A stretch of 64,000 nt of DNA, from NCBI RefSeq assembly GCF_002105155.1, contig NW_019029031.1, positions 186,001-250,000 on the forward strand, given 5' to 3'. Below are positions 43,658 through 56,339 of this stretch, piece after piece. A model generated the notes under the pieces. It did no database searches and was not told where the DNA came from. It was given only the letters and a program-made list of their open reading frames with translations. Source of the stretch: Lobosporangium transversale (taxonomy: Eukaryota > Mortierellomycota > Mortierellomycetes > Mortierellales > Mortierellaceae). The position numbers and the translations under genes are program-made. The first letter of the stretch is position 1. Each line of letters opens with the position of its first letter.

Positions 43658-44959
43658 AGTGCTAAAAATGTTGATCAGTTTGTATACCCAAATGTGGAGA
43701 CTACAGCAATGATGGCCATTTCGTTATTCTTATTTTGGTTCTATAGGAAATAAATCTTGATGATAAAGAACAATGATGCATAGCAGCTGAGATAAAACCG
43801 TTGAGCCGCTATTAGAGCTTCCCATTCCCCCAGTTCATACGCATGACACATTCACTCTGCTCTTTTTTTTTTATGAAAAAAAAAAAAAAAAAAAAAAAAA
43901 AATAAAGCTTATGTTAGAAGCATAGAGCAACTTGAACCCATTTGGTCGCGAACATATTGTAGAGATATATATTGATTGAATTAATGGCCAGAAACGAGAA
44001 AAGATTGAATTATCATCATAGAATACAAAAAAAAATGTTGTGGGCTCTCTTTTCACGTCGCCACTGAAATGTAATATCCTTCCAAGGGTTCGCTATTTGT
44101 AAGGCATTATTCAGCCGACACATTCCTTTTTCTTATCTCTTCTATCCCATAATCGAATCCATGCCATCATCACGGAGCTTTCACACCTCTATCTGGGGGT
44201 GAAACGTAGGTAATCATCGCTAAGTCTTGCAATCTCAATCTTTAATTTAATACGCAGGTTAATTGTTGGTTAACTAGTCCCAATTGGGCTAAACAAGCTT
44301 ATAGCCAACCGCGCATCCCATGTTCACTTTTTTCCGTAGCTTAGATGTCAGGCTTCCCAGCCGTCGGCACACCTGGGAGAATGCTTTCCATTTCTCTTCT
44401 CTTCTCCAAGCTTGAGTTCAGCAACAAAAGTCGTCGTTCTTCATAATTGAATGCTCGTATATTCATTGTAAGGTACCCTTACCTTACATAGAAATGTGGA
44501 TTTTGTAGGTGCTTTTTTATTTATTTATTTATTTCGAAAGCGCATTGGTGCACGTGGACTAACCGTGTTTCTTTCAGCCGTTGTTTGTTTCAAGTCCTGG
44601 AATAGAACGCGTCTATCATCGAGTACAGTCGACAGAGACATTGAAATGCCCGTCGTGCAACTGTATGGTTGTTATCTGCATCTTTCAATGTCCATGTCGG
44701 ATTGCTATAGATTTTAATAATCAGTTTACTTTGTAATGCTTAGGGCCCTTAAAATCGTACATGTGCAGTGACAAGCGGCCCTCCACTTTTATCCAGCGAT
44801 CCCCATCACAGTCCGGGAAATCAAAGTAATGACCATCCTCGGATAAGTTGCTAACCAAATCATGACTCAGCATAGAATAGTGGATATCTCAGCAATAGTA
44901 AAAATAATTGAATAAACTGTATGAACTTATTCAGCCTTTTCTAAAATCAAAGGGTTTTG
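43658..44959. other. Intergenic region
   Basis: A26 run (43877-43902), unrecognised sequence, a short TTTA microsatellite (44517-44533). No gene supported. Confidence 0.45.
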
Positions 44960-45953
44960 GAGATATTGTGTTATTTGCGAAAAATGTGGAGTAAATCTTC
45001 TCCATCCTGTCCCACCGAGTCGGCTGTAGAAGACTCATTTGGCATAGAACGCTCGATCAAATATTTTTCGCCGCACTTGATGGTTTTTATTCCACTCAGA
45101 GATGAAGATCCTGTTGGGAAGGTTCATGAAGAACATCTCCAGCATCATAATGAGAGTTTCGGCAGTCATCAATCCAAGAGTGTTGTATAGTATATTCTTG
45201 ATAACTCCCTCAATAGTCTCAATGGGCTGAGGCTCCTAATGATAGGGCGGGGTCTTCATAATCCAATGACCACCATTTTTAGATGCGATGTTCTAAACAG
45301 TGTACCTCGGCTGATGCTCGATTGATTTAATGTATTCAAGGAGTTCCGCCTTTGATGGCTTAAAGCCATGTCCCTGTGCACTTGGTGGTATCCCTTTATT
45401 ATGGGATCTCAGCCAATCCATAATCTCAACCCTGCAACTAAGAGAGTTTGGTTTCTTGTCGGAGGAATGAAAATGGTATTTGGCACCATCCATATAAATG
45501 ATGCTAGGGCTGAACCCCATCTCCACAAGAGTCTTACAAAGCTTCTCGAACAAAGCTTCGAACAACTCATGATTGAAATATCCATGGTAATCGTAGTCTG
45601 CAAGGATATTCCGATCGTCCCGCATATCGTCTCTTGATCAGCTTTTCTGAGCTGTTCTCGCTTAGAGGGGTCCCTTTCCATGTGCTGGCCAAATGTGAAC
45701 GCTATCGTTCACGGATTTTCCAACCGTTTCCCCTTTATTCTTGTCGTAATATTACCACAATCACAGCAAACATTACCAACAGTGATTGGCGGGATTGTTC
45801 TTGTATAGGATCGCCGCTACGCTCAACCCATCGGTTTGTTGATGAATGACTAATGTGGTAGTAGCCTTCGTCAAGAAATACTTTGGATCGTAGCGGTATT
45901 AATCTGCCCTCAACCATCTTGATTTTAGAAAGCGTTCGGCCAAGTACTTGCAC
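44960..45953 (-). pseudogene. Tc1/mariner-IS630-like transposase remnant
   Basis: On the minus strand, in changing frames: VFLDEGYYHISHSSTNRW (first Asp), SPSIIYMDGAKYHFHSSD (second Asp), KAELLEYIKS, then TPPYH and QPIETIEGVIKNI (Glu), matching the DDE_3 order of fungal Tc1/IS630-like transposases. The helix-turn-helix N-terminus is missing, and there are at least one frame change and a stop. Terminal repeats not identified. Confidence 0.75.
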
Positions 45954-46610
45954 CGATAGTGCACGTTTTATGAGGCGTCGTGCATGATTGCTTTCCTTAC
46001 GCCTTTATCCCAATAACAATTGGAGGCTTTAAGATAACGATTTACGGCCGAGTTGGATTCTTTTATCCCATGCTCCTCCCTCAAGTTATTATTCGCCTTG
46101 GTCCTAGAATTGGGAACCCCAGGAATGGGTTGTCTACAGTATTTTTGCTAAAAGTTGGCAGGCATTCAATATACAGGTTGTAGGATGTTGGTGATGACGA
46201 TGTGTCCTGATGGCTTGATGTCACTAGATTTTTTTTTTTTTTTTTGTAAATTATGAGCGTTGAGATTGGTACAATTTGAATCAATTGCGAATGATCCAAT
46301 TGTTTGAAATAGAGATGACGATGGGGATGATGGCGGCAACATTGGTCTAAGGATTTAGAATATTAAGGGGGTGACATTTAACTACTCACGAAGCACAGGC
46401 CAGGCTGGGTCCCAGCCCGTGAGAGAAATAAAACACCGCTGCCATAAAAGGCAACATTTGGTTGCGTGCAAGCTTCTCTCAGGGTCACCTTCGTCAACAT
46501 AATGTACCTCTCCTTTTTTAACTGATCTTGAACACAAACTAATTGTGGTGAAACAAGTACATGTACACTTGATCACTTTTCCCCTTCAATAAGTAGGAAT
46601 TTTGATAAAC
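45954..46610. other. Intergenic region
   Basis: T17 run near 46230, otherwise unrecognised; no gene. Confidence 0.45.
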
Positions 46611-46984
46611 CTGTTAGTCCCAGAACTCTGTCCAACATTGTCAATGATGATACTGATGGTACTGCTGTCCCATTGGGGCCTTTGGTCTTCACCATGGAAG
46701 CTGAGCCTGCTGACATGACGCGTGATGATGCTCTTCAAGTTGTGTTGCAACTTCCTCTTCTTCCTTTCCCAATGCACTCAGGACTAATGGCTCCTTGTTT
46801 TATGATCGAAAATGACATGGGCGACAAAGATGATGGTGCTAGTGTGCCATTGCAAGCTTTGCTGTCCACTATGGCTATCGGGGATATTGACATAGCGCGT
46901 GATGATGACCCTCAAGTTGAAATGCAGTCTCCTCCTCTTCCAGCACCCTCTGTTCCGCAGGGCAGGGACGATGGTGTTTATTGA
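46611..46984 (+). pseudogene. Small PLVFTME-family member 4 (lost N-terminus)
   Basis: Reads DDTDGTAVPLGPLVFTMEAE and DMTRDDALQVVLQ, then a second module VPLQALLSTMAIG and DIARDDDPQVEMQ, closely matching both modules of member 2. The MPRRF start and its TATA element are absent; similarity to member 2 begins around 46635. The only Met in frame before the module lies inside it (46673). Treated as 5'-truncated. Confidence 0.68.
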
Positions 46985-47579
46985 TACTTGCTCTTCTATC
47001 CATTCTCCTAGATGGGCTGGCTTTATCAAACTGTGCTTGATACCTTCATTTCTTTTCGTTTTGCTTCCCTCTTGTTTTTCTTCTCCATCTCCTACACTCA
47101 TTGATACCCTTTTTTTACATCATTCTTACTCCATATCCTACTTCCCTCTCTTCCTCTTCTCTAGTTTCATTCATCTTATTAACCAACAGTGAGGCTTTTA
47201 TGTTTTTAAATGTAGCATATTGAAGGTCGATATTCTCAAGTCAGAACAACTTCACTCTCCGTTTACCATTTACTTTTTTATTACTTCAGCTAGTTCAAGA
47301 AAAAAAAAAAAGCATCATGGCCCCATAGAATGGCTCTAGTGATCTAAAACGAGGAGCGCATAACCGTGCTGTCTTGGCTTTGTTCAGATCATCTAAAAAA
47401 GTTGTATCATAATCATTATTACTCTGTTCTATTTCGTATATTTACACTCATTCTATTGTAAAAAAAAAAAAAAAAAAAAAAAGCGTGTAATTGAGCACTT
47501 GTTTCTGTGCGTTGGCTTGAGACTTGTATCATAGGACTTGACTCGACTTAGGCAGAACCTAGGGCAGGGCCAAAGACCT
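46985..47579. other. Shared 3' flank of members 4 and 5
   Basis: Pyrimidine-rich, with phrases also found at 39490-39690 (CTCATTGATACCCT, CTCTAGTTT, CATCTTATT). A-runs at 47300-47311 and 47460-47482. No gene. Confidence 0.5.
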
Positions 47580-47933
47580 TCAAACATTGCTATGGTCATG
47601 AGAAGGAGGAAGAGGGCGTGGAGGAAGAGAAGAGTGCGGAACAGAAGGAGAAGGAAGCTGTAGTACAATCTGAAGATCATCATCTCGTGTATTATCAACG
47701 ACCTCAGTTTCCATTGTAAAAACTAAGGGTTGAAATGGTACAGCAACACCGTCATCCTCACCCTCTAAATCGTTTCCAGCTGTACCAGGAGCTTGTGCTC
47801 CGGGCTGTGCTAGATGAGGTGGTGCTTGTGGAGGGAGAGGGAGGAAGTGATCAGGCTCAATCTGGAGATCTTGTTCGGCATCATTGAAGACCACATCTAG
47901 GTTTCTTGATGTTATAGGGAATTTTCGCGGCAT
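47580..47933 (-). CDS. Small PLVFTME-family protein 5
   Basis: 117 aa, single exon, starting MPRKFPITSRNLD. Proline-rich middle, acidic linker (GNDLEGEDDG), module VPFQPLVFTMETE and DNTRDDDLQIVLQ, Pro/Ser/His tail. Convergent with member 4, as member 3 is with member 2. Confidence 0.7.
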   Translation of the reverse strand: MPRKFPITSRNLDVVFNDAEQDLQIEPDHFLPLPPQAPPHLAQPGAQAPGTAGNDLEGEDDGVAVPFQPLVFTMETEVVDNTRDDDLQIVLQLPSPSVPHSSLPPRPLPPSHDHSNV

Positions 47934-48060
47934 ATTCCTTTCTACTGGGGTAGCGGTATCGTCACCGTGTTATTATTTTTCTATTTGTTGGATGAAGAGC
48001 GCCTACTGGGGTGTTTGTTGTCGTCGTTGGCGACCCTCAAGATAGCATAAAATGGCCTCC

Positions 48061-48068
48061 TTTTTATA
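48061..48068 (-). promoter_or_regulatory. TATA element of small-family gene 5
   Basis: TATAAAAA on the minus strand, about 130 bp before the ATG. Confidence 0.45.
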
Positions 48069-49913
48069 TGAAATGCATGTTTTCTATCTAACTTTGTATG
48101 GGGCGATAGCTAGGAGAGGTAGCCAGCGGGAAGATGATAATATGCAAATATGTAGGTGGTAATTCACCTCTTTTCTATTGCTCTCAAGCTTAGCGAAGCT
48201 AATATTATATAGCGGTATAGTCTATATAGCGTAATGATGTTAATAACCTTGTGTAGGAGACTGCTAGGTGGCTAGGGCAGTATGGGTCATTACATACCGT
48301 ATCCATGATACGACAAACCATAAAAATAAAAATTGATATATAAATAAATAATGTATATATAAAATAATGTAAAGACCAAGCCTTGTGAGGAATGCTTCCA
48401 ATCCAAGAAAATGGCGGGAAATCAAATCGGCGGAAAGAAAAGGAAAATAATAAAAATTAATTGCACAATCTTATGCGCATGACCATGTTAGTTTGAGAAA
48501 AATAAAATTTATTTTTGTCCTCGCCATGCCAAGATTCAATTGTCGCAGAACATGTGCTTATGCATATATGGGGAAACTCTTGCACATGACTTTTTTTTTT
48601 TTTTTTTTTTTTTTTTACTGACCACGTTAGGTCAAGTAATCAGCTATTCGTCTCAAGGCTTTACCGACAATTGTTGGAATGCTTGCACATAATCTTTATT
48701 GAGACGGGATCCTTTGCTCGATTTGCCCTTCTACTATTGAATTCCTTCGGTTGCCTTAATTGTCCAAACCATGTTTTTTAAGTTATGCTGACTTCATGAA
48801 TAAAGGGGGGGAACACATTGTCATGTCAACGTGAAATAGTTTATCATTCTAATGTCAACCCCAAAAAATAAAAAAATAAAAAGCTACATTCAAACTGTAA
48901 AGTTGCCCTATGTAGCAGCGGCCAAGGTCATGGTAAAAGCCCTATGATAAGCAGTGTAAGCTGAGCTAATGGTGGATTGAAGAATATGGGATACATAGAC
49001 TACTAATGTGAAGGAGATAGTATAAGATTGGTCTAGCACCAACAGATATTCTCAAAGCAGCCGAAACGTGAGAGATAGCGCCAGCGGCTAGGGTAGCAAA
49101 AGTAAGGCGAGGTACATCTAATGGCTACTGTTTGTCGGTGGGTTGTACAGGAAAAAACAATGGTTTACTAAAGACAATTGAAACAATCGAGTGATCTTAT
49201 TGGTGGAAATGCGAAGAGGACACGGACCATGGTTCGTCCGTATAAAATCGCGTTTGTTCTTTTGTGCCTGCTATCTACCAAAAGCAAGAGAATGCGCCAT
49301 TCACAACATTCTATTGTGAGATGTAAGGTTACACAGATCATGGTTTACAACAGCAAAAACATGCACACAGCGAGCGTCCAATACAGAGGATATAGGAACG
49401 AAAAATTAAATATCCAGTCATTATTAATCATCTTGTCTGTTCTTTTTGGTTTATTTCGGAGCTCAAGAATGCTACTATTTCTTTTAACAGTCATGGTTAG
49501 ACATGGTGTACTCTAATGAAAACACCAAAACAGAGCTGTGTTTGTGCTACTCCATGTCACACAAGGAATGGCCAATTTCATTGGTATATACAGATGTAAA
49601 TAGTGTTCATCTACTGTATCTACCACTTCGCCCTGGATAAGTTCTCAAATCATGCACTAAAAAACTAAATGTTCCTATTGGATAATGCTGCGCATCTTTT
49701 GTATAAGAGCAAACCAATCTTTTATGCAGCCTCAGAAGACAATATGTCATGTAACCAATTATCAATAACAATGCACTTATACATAATAGAAGCATTGACT
49801 GGTCTGCACGGACCAAAAATGCTCAGTAACTTTTTTTTCTTTTTTTTTTTTTTTTTTTTTTGGGGGGGGGGGAGGGCGAGGGAGAGGATCTTTATTTGGA
49901 AGCTTGTATCGGA

Positions 49914-49944
<31 letters not shown>

Positions 49945-50254
49945 GGGGCCATGCTCTTGATGTTTGTTTATTTTATTTCATTTTTATAAACCCCACTAAA
50001 ATTGATCGTATAAATAAAAAAAACAAAATTGAATAGAATAAAACCTTCTTTTCTTTTACTATCTAAATTATTTTTATATGAATCATTGAGCACACAGACA
50101 AAAGGAGGGGACTAAGCCATTAGCAAACAAATAGAATGAAACATTGCTTTGCTTTGGTTAAAATCAGGCTGGCAGCCAGCTTGGTTCATATCTAAAAGAA
50201 GGGTAACTGTGGGGACCAAAGTATGGAGTGGAGGACCATTAAAAGAGAATCAAA
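48069..50254. other. Long intergenic region, nothing recognised
   Basis: AT-rich; T run at 48592-48616, T run/G9 at about 49831-49871 and an A run near 49913-49940. An ORF at 49178-49516 lacks any support beyond length. Confidence 0.45.
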
Positions 50255-50632
50255 TTATTGGTGTTCTAAGACAGGAGAAAGAGCTTGATAAAAGGAGCCT
50301 TGATGCTTAGAAGGAAGCTGTAGTACATCTTGAACGTCGTCGTAACGTGTGGCATCGATAATATCAGCCTCCATGGCAAAGACTGGAGGCAATGGTCCTG
50401 CAGCACTACCATCCTCGCTACTTTCGTCGGTTCCATTTGTGTTTTCATTGGCGTTAGCTTCGACGCCAGTGGCAATAATTATTTCGGGTTGTATAGGGTG
50501 CAGGAGTGGAAGCAATGGAGCAGCCGGAGGCGCATCTTGTAAAGCTGCTTCGGCTGGGTTGAGATTTACAAATGGATGGTCATTTATGGCTGGCGGGGCT
50601 AGCCATCGTTGAGACGCATTATTTAATACCAT
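50255..50632 (-). CDS. Small PLVFTME-family protein 6
   Basis: 125 aa, single exon, starting MVLNNASQRWLAPP. Ala/Pro-rich middle, Asn/Glu/Asp linker (ANENTNGTDESSEDGS), diverged module GPLPPVFAMEADI and DATRYDDVQDVLQLP. It is the closest in style to member 7 (TRYDD/THYDD). Confidence 0.68.
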   Translation of the reverse strand: MVLNNASQRWLAPPAINDHPFVNLNPAEAALQDAPPAAPLLPLLHPIQPEIIIATGVEANANENTNGTDESSEDGSAAGPLPPVFAMEADIIDATRYDDVQDVLQLPSKHQGSFYQALSPVLEHQ

Positions 50633-50746
50633 GCTTCCTTCGACGAAAGTTGTATAGATTGAGTAGAATTTCTTTTAATTGTATGCGAAAACTAAAGATA
50701 TGACAAGAATGCAGAAAGAGAGAAAACAATTCTCCTTTTGACCTTT

Positions 50747-50754
50747 CTTTTATA
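50747..50754 (-). promoter_or_regulatory. TATA element of small-family gene 6
   Basis: TATAAAAG on the minus strand, about 115 bp before the ATG. Confidence 0.5.
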
Positions 50755-51799
50755 CAACGACTCGTGCCAAGATTTAAGGAAAGGAAAAACAATGCAACGT
50801 ATTTGAGTAGGGGAGGGACACCTCTTGTTCTCTATAGCTTGCTCGTAGAGGGGATCGGGACCCTAGCCAAGAGACAACAGATCTATGAATTACGCGGGAA
50901 AAAGATGATTGGATCAGGCTGTCTGATACTTCATGTTGTGCTGACCTATTGAATAGCCCTATACGTTTCTTTGTATACTGCTCATTTATATTCTCGCCCA
51001 GATACTTCATCCGTGTCATTACTATTGTTTTTATTTTATATAGAATCAACGACGTTTATTGTTTACAAAAAAGCGATATAAATGTATAATGTATTATTCA
51101 ATTCTGTTGTTTATACAGATTATTGCGGAGTATACTGGTATACTGCGCCCACTGTGTTTATGTCCGTTGAAGAATCTCCTGCTCCTGCTTTCTGTTTCCA
51201 CACTTGTCCAGTGAGTACGTCGGGGTACATGACATGTATAGTTTGGCGAAGTTGTCAATAGAAATTTAGAGGGTCCCCCAAGAAGGACCAATGACATTCT
51301 TGCTTTGGAGTGCGACCAACATCACATTTTTGCTTGTGAGTCACAGGTCTCTGAAACCTCTGGTATCTTTAGGCTAGACCTTTTTTGTCAAGTTTGTCTA
51401 CCATATTTAGTCACAAGCGTCAATTGGCATTTAATACACTTTGTACATTTTTCGAGTTTGCTATATTATTTCGATCAATGATTGGCTAGGAGCCTTACTC
51501 TTTTTATAAAAAAAGTATTCTAAAAACCCACGCTTAGCTGGAGTAGGGAAATCAGTAGAAGACAATAATTTTTCATGAATTGTGGGCTTCTTAGCCCGAG
51601 AGGTATAGTAAAGTCGAAAATTGTACAAAAGTGCACAGTATTATATGTATCAATGCTTGATAAAATGACTTATTAAATAGTAACCTTCTTTAAGGCGTCC
51701 ACTTTTGAATACCTTATAGTCTTTTGACATAAACCGGAATAGCAAAACATAGCTGATTAATATAGTGTTTATTTGGTTTAAAAATAAAATAAAATAAAA
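50755..51799. other. Intergenic region
   Basis: No gene recognised; unremarkable AT-rich sequence. Confidence 0.45.
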
Positions 51800-54700
51800 T
51801 ATAAAATAAATAGCTATCACTTTTTTTATTTTTCAAAAATCTATACTCTATGTCATTCAAAATACGATAAACTTTTTTTTAAATAATAAGTTCGTTAATA
51901 CATTGGTTATGATTTATTGGTTAGCAAAGTAGAATAGCGTCATTTTTGTGAAGGATGCCGCCCTCTATGAGGAAGAGGGCCATCTAAACTTCTAGAACCC
52001 CTTTAACCCATATAGGCTTATCTGGATTACCAAACCAATATTCCATGACAGAGAAATAACATGAGTTTGCCCTACGATGATATACTTAGCAATTAAACAC
52101 CTCAGATTTAACCAAAGCCCATTTGTACTTGATGGAGTTTATTGAATCCCCGTGGCATACTGACCCATGGTAGTCAATGGATACATCCTTGCCCGCCATT
52201 GCCTTGTTGCCAATCACCCATTACTGGCTTTTTTTTTTTTTTTTTTTTTTTTGAAGCCTCATTTGTAGTGTCTTTGACCTGATTAGGAAGGTACATTATG
52301 TGCTACTAAAAAGCGTAACACCTTCTTCGTCTGGATTTAGTTAGGGAACTAATGGAGGAGAAATACTTGAATTTTAGTCACGAAGGACAAAAGCGTCTAC
52401 TTGTGGATGGCCCACAGTGAAGCCCAGTTGAAGGAATGGAAAGAAAATATTTGGAAGTAATTGACTGAAAGTTGGATTGAGTTGTCTGATGAGTGGTAAT
52501 CGAAGCAGCAGGGTATGTGAGACTGCATACAGTGCTGACTTCTTCTTTCTTTCTTTCTTTTTACTTTTTGCGAATGGTGAAGATATAGTTGGCCTTGCCT
52601 TCATAATCTTGAAAAAATAAATGTGGAGGCGGAGAGCTTTTATTTATATTCCAGATGACGATCAGATTACAAACTTTTTTCGCGGCGATACAAAAAAAAA
52701 ATTAAAGGGGGGACGTGCAATTTTTTTTTGCCAAATTTCAAAACTTTAATGTCAAGCATCTAGGGGTGAGTTACATGTCTGAGTCCGCATTGTTGTGGAT
52801 CATCTGAACAATGCATACAACTTCCCCAACGAAGCACTAACACGCTTGGGTGTGGCTCAAAGCTACTTATCAATGGCTCTTTAATAGAGACGGGAACTAC
52901 ATTATACACTTTAAGAGAGCATAAGAACATTAGGTGCTGGAAGATCTTCAAGTAGATGTAGGCTTTCATATCCTTGCTTTCGTAGACCTGCATTTGAGGA
53001 CATGTCAGGCTGTACGTCATTGAGCCCAATATCAGATGTCGCGCCTAACAGTACCCTGGCGTTTGGTTTTTTTTTTTTCTTTTGTCCAAGGCAACTAAAT
53101 ATTTCATTAAACCCAATTTCTTTTGTCAAATTGGCTTCGCCAAAAAAGATGCAGAGTTGACTTCGCCAAAAAAGATGCATAGTTTACTTCGCCAAAGTAA
53201 AGCAATCGATCTCATCAGAGATGTTGAGGTTTTCTCTTTTGCTCTTATGAAAGTGATCCAGAATATTCTTCTCGTTCGTCTGATCTAATGTTCAGACCCC
53301 CTGAGTTCGTCTTTTTGCCCCAGAAATCATCAATCTCAATTAGGCCAACCGACCTTCGGTTAACACTTACCCGAAGGTGGCGAGATAATTGGTTTTGTTG
53401 ATTTCGCTGCAAATGGAGCAACGATTAAGTGGATTTTTGGGGTCTAAAGGACTTAAGGGTAGACAATGCCACATCGTTAGTTGCGCGGTGCCGATGGCAT
53501 ATTTCCACTTTTTTTTCTTTATCTTTTTATTTTTATCCTTAACTAAGCATTGCCTCCAATCCCTTGACCTTCCCTAAATTCACCTTGCTCGAACAAAATA
53601 CTCTATTATATGCATTAGAAAGCCTAGCGATGTTCGACAACAAAAGAGTATGGAGCATTTATATTTCCTCATCATTCATGATCTCTACCCATTCTGTAGG
53701 CGAGTGCCAGCGCTCGTATAGCTCAGCCTTTAGGGCATCAAGCGCGACGAGAACCAAGAGCTCAACGGGTTGAAGGGCTCTTCTCTGCTTCGCCTTCTCC
53801 GCTTGCGCCCCTTAGAGCTCCCTTGGGTGTGTTCGCGTGCCTGCCAGTTCCTCCGAGTTGATACAAGGAGGATTGGCAGGTCCGCAAACTAGCTTCACTG
53901 ATCATGCCAATTGAGTTTGCCTTGAGCGCCATTGGTGTGGACATACTTGGAGTACTGGAAGCCTTAAGAGTACTAGGAGCGAATATTTATGCTTGGATAG
54001 CCTTTCATCGCCGCCGGCAGCCTCGTTTACCATTTCTCTTCAACCGTTCCCCTCCTACCATTCCCCTCCAGTTGTTTTCCTCCAGTCCCTCTACTCCTCT
54101 GATCTTCATTTACCTATGAACGCTTCCTCCACGATAACTCCCTCCATGATGCCTTCCTCCTTTGGACATCCTTCTTTGACACCTCTTGGCATCTTCGCAG
54201 CGCACTCACTAATCAAGAACAATGCTACATCCACCATCCACAACACTGTTATTTAAATGCCATTTCCACTATTTGGGTCTCTTTGAGCGATCGCCCCTGC
54301 CATTATCACACAAGCGAAACCCCATTTACCGTTTAAAGATGGTGATCATGAAGAAGCACAAACATTTTGGTGGGTTGATGATTGGCTGTGCGCTCCGCCC
54401 CCTTGTGCACAGCCCCTCCGTCCGTTACATTCTTTATTGCGCATCGTGAATTTAGCAACCAAAACACCTCTGGATCTCCTATATCCTTCCTTCCTTTGAC
54501 TCCTTCCGACTTCTGGCTTTAGTGAAATGCATAGTGAAGGGAGGACCACATCAATAACCTTTTAATTCATCATTACTCCAGTCTTTGACTCCACCGCCGG
54601 CTCCATAGACCCTGCCGCTGATTCAACCCTTAACCCCACTATTGACCCAGCCTAGCAACAGTCCTATGCCACACGAATAGAAGGGAGCAGGGGAATAAGG

Positions 54701-55240
54701 ACACATAGGAGGCCCGGCTCACCTGGGTCAAGGGGCATTAAGTCGTGCTTCATCTTCTGCTTTTTTCAACTTCAAAAAAAAGTGCATAGCTTCCTAAGCA
54801 TGTGCTTGGTATGGGAACACGATGCAAATACGTCTCCAACTACTTAGCTACAAGATATAATTAACAAATGACTATCTACAGGAATATTATGAAAGTGAGA
54901 AGCTCACATAGATGAGGCATCCTAAGTTCAACAAATTAATGCATTCTGAAGTGACTCTACGAACATGAAGCAATGCCAACAACAACACGCCAAGCTAAGG
55001 CCGCTTCCTTAAGGGTGTGCTTGCAGAGGACTTTAAGGATCACCTACCGCTTATCCTTCTGGCACAAGGTGGTGAAGAGGCTATGGCAGTGCACACTGCT
55101 CAACAAGGAACTACTTTGCTGCAAAAAAGTTTATAGCAGGCAGTTGACTTTGTACATTTTACACACTATGAGAGGAGGTAACCTCATAACGACGCCCCAT
55201 TTCAAAACCCTCGAAGAAAAAGCTAGTTCCTGACAAGTAC
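51800..55240. repeat. Diverged segmental duplication, copy 1
   Basis: Collinear, diverged similarity to 57650-61880 in the same orientation, e.g. near 51840/57690 (TCATTCAA.ATA.GATA), 52355/58690, 53610/60160 (AGAAAGC..A...ATG.TCGAC), 54700/61205 (GAGGCC.GGC.CAC.TGGG) and 55130/61785. It contains no convincing ORF and is followed by small-family member 7. Confidence 0.6.
53135..53203. repeat. 26-bp tandem repeat, 2.6 copies
   Basis: Units begin CTTCGCCAAAAAAGATGCA at 53135, 53161 and 53187 (last partial). Confidence 0.8.
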
Positions 55241-55871
55241 GTCGACTCTATGTTTTCGCAACTATCGAAGAGCCCTAGCTTGTTTAGATTCATAGACTTC
55301 TGTAGCCTGCAATAAAGGCAGACATGAGCTCATTCGATACTGGTTCATAGATTGAGGGCGTCCTGATTCATAGACTGAGGGCATCTGCGCTTGCTATTCT
55401 ATTGATTTTAAATAAAGAGCCAATAATATGAATCTTATAGCCCTTGAGGTCAGAGCGTTTCTTGGCGACTACGGGGGGGGGGGGGAACCCATGTGCAAAG
55501 TATGTTTATGGCGAAGGTAAAATAACCACCAAAGCGGGCCCAGACAGACGTAAGTCCCCTTCTATGCTCTATTTCAATGCGGGAACAGGCCCTGTATAGG
55601 CGAGAGTAGTATCCTTTGCAAAGCCCTATTTGTTTTTCTGTTATATAGAAAATAATGCAGCCATCATTTATCTCTCTTCTCTTCACCTCTTCTCTTTAAA
55701 ATTTTGAAAAAAGGGCCACAGTTATCACCTTTTTTTTATCTATCTCTTTTCTTTTTTTTTTTTATTCGTTCACTCTTACTCCATCGCAGCTTCACCTTCT
55801 GCGCCCACACAAAAAAAGGAACTGCCCTTAGTAGACGTTTTCCCTGTCAGAAATATTTTGTTTTAAAGACA
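55241..55871. other. Upstream region of small-family gene 7
   Basis: G13 run at 55473-55485, TATATA at 55642-55647, and a pyrimidine-rich leader. The reading frame of gene 7 is open back to 55704 but reads as low-complexity F/L/S. Confidence 0.45.
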
Positions 55872-56339
55872 ATGCCTATATGTTACACTGCTAGACGACC
55901 AACCAACGGTCCACCTGCAGGCCCCAACCCGCCTGCCCCGCTTTCATTACAGGCTGAGGTACTTGCTGCCAATGTGGGTGCAGACGCCAATGCCAATGCT
56001 GCTGCAGATACCAATGCCAATGCAGATGTAAATGCACCTGCAGGTGTCGCTCTTAATGCAGGTCCTGCTGTCGATGCAGTTGCGGCTGCAGATGTCATTG
56101 ACCATATCGAGGCAGATGTCAATGGTCATGTCGAGGCAGATGTCAATGGTCATGTCGACGTCGGTATCGATGTTGATGGTAATGCCGGCCCCGATGGTGA
56201 TGAGGATGGCGAGGATGACGACGTGGCAGAGCCATTATCCCCCGTCTTCTGCATGAAGCCTGATTTCGTTGATGTCACCCATTATGATGATATTCAAGGC
56301 GTATTACAGCTGCCGCCACAGGAGCATGAAGGCCTTTGA
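55872..56339 (+). CDS. Small PLVFTME-family protein 7 (Ala/Asn/Asp-repeat form)
   Basis: 155 aa from ATG 55872 (MPICYTARRPTNGPPAGP). The long middle is made of A/N/D/V repeats (NANAAADTNANADVN, twice EADVNGHV) and an acidic run (DEDGEDDD), then the module AEPLSPVFCMKPD and DVTHYDDIQGVLQLP. I chose 55872 because the upstream open frame is pyrimidine-derived. It follows a duplicated segment, as member 8 does. Confidence 0.7.
   Translation: MPICYTARRPTNGPPAGPNPPAPLSLQAEVLAANVGADANANAAADTNANADVNAPAGVALNAGPAVDAVAAADVIDHIEADVNGHVEADVNGHVDVGIDVDGNAGPDGDEDGEDDDVAEPLSPVFCMKPDFVDVTHYDDIQGVLQLPPQEHEGL

Noticed and set aside
49178..49516. 112-codon plus ORF
   Set aside because: No domain, no splice or promoter context, and composition like the surrounding non-coding DNA.
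55704..55871. Longer start for small-family protein 7 with an apparent hydrophobic leader
   Set aside because: The F/L/S-rich stretch comes from pyrimidine runs in the leader and has no counterpart in other members.
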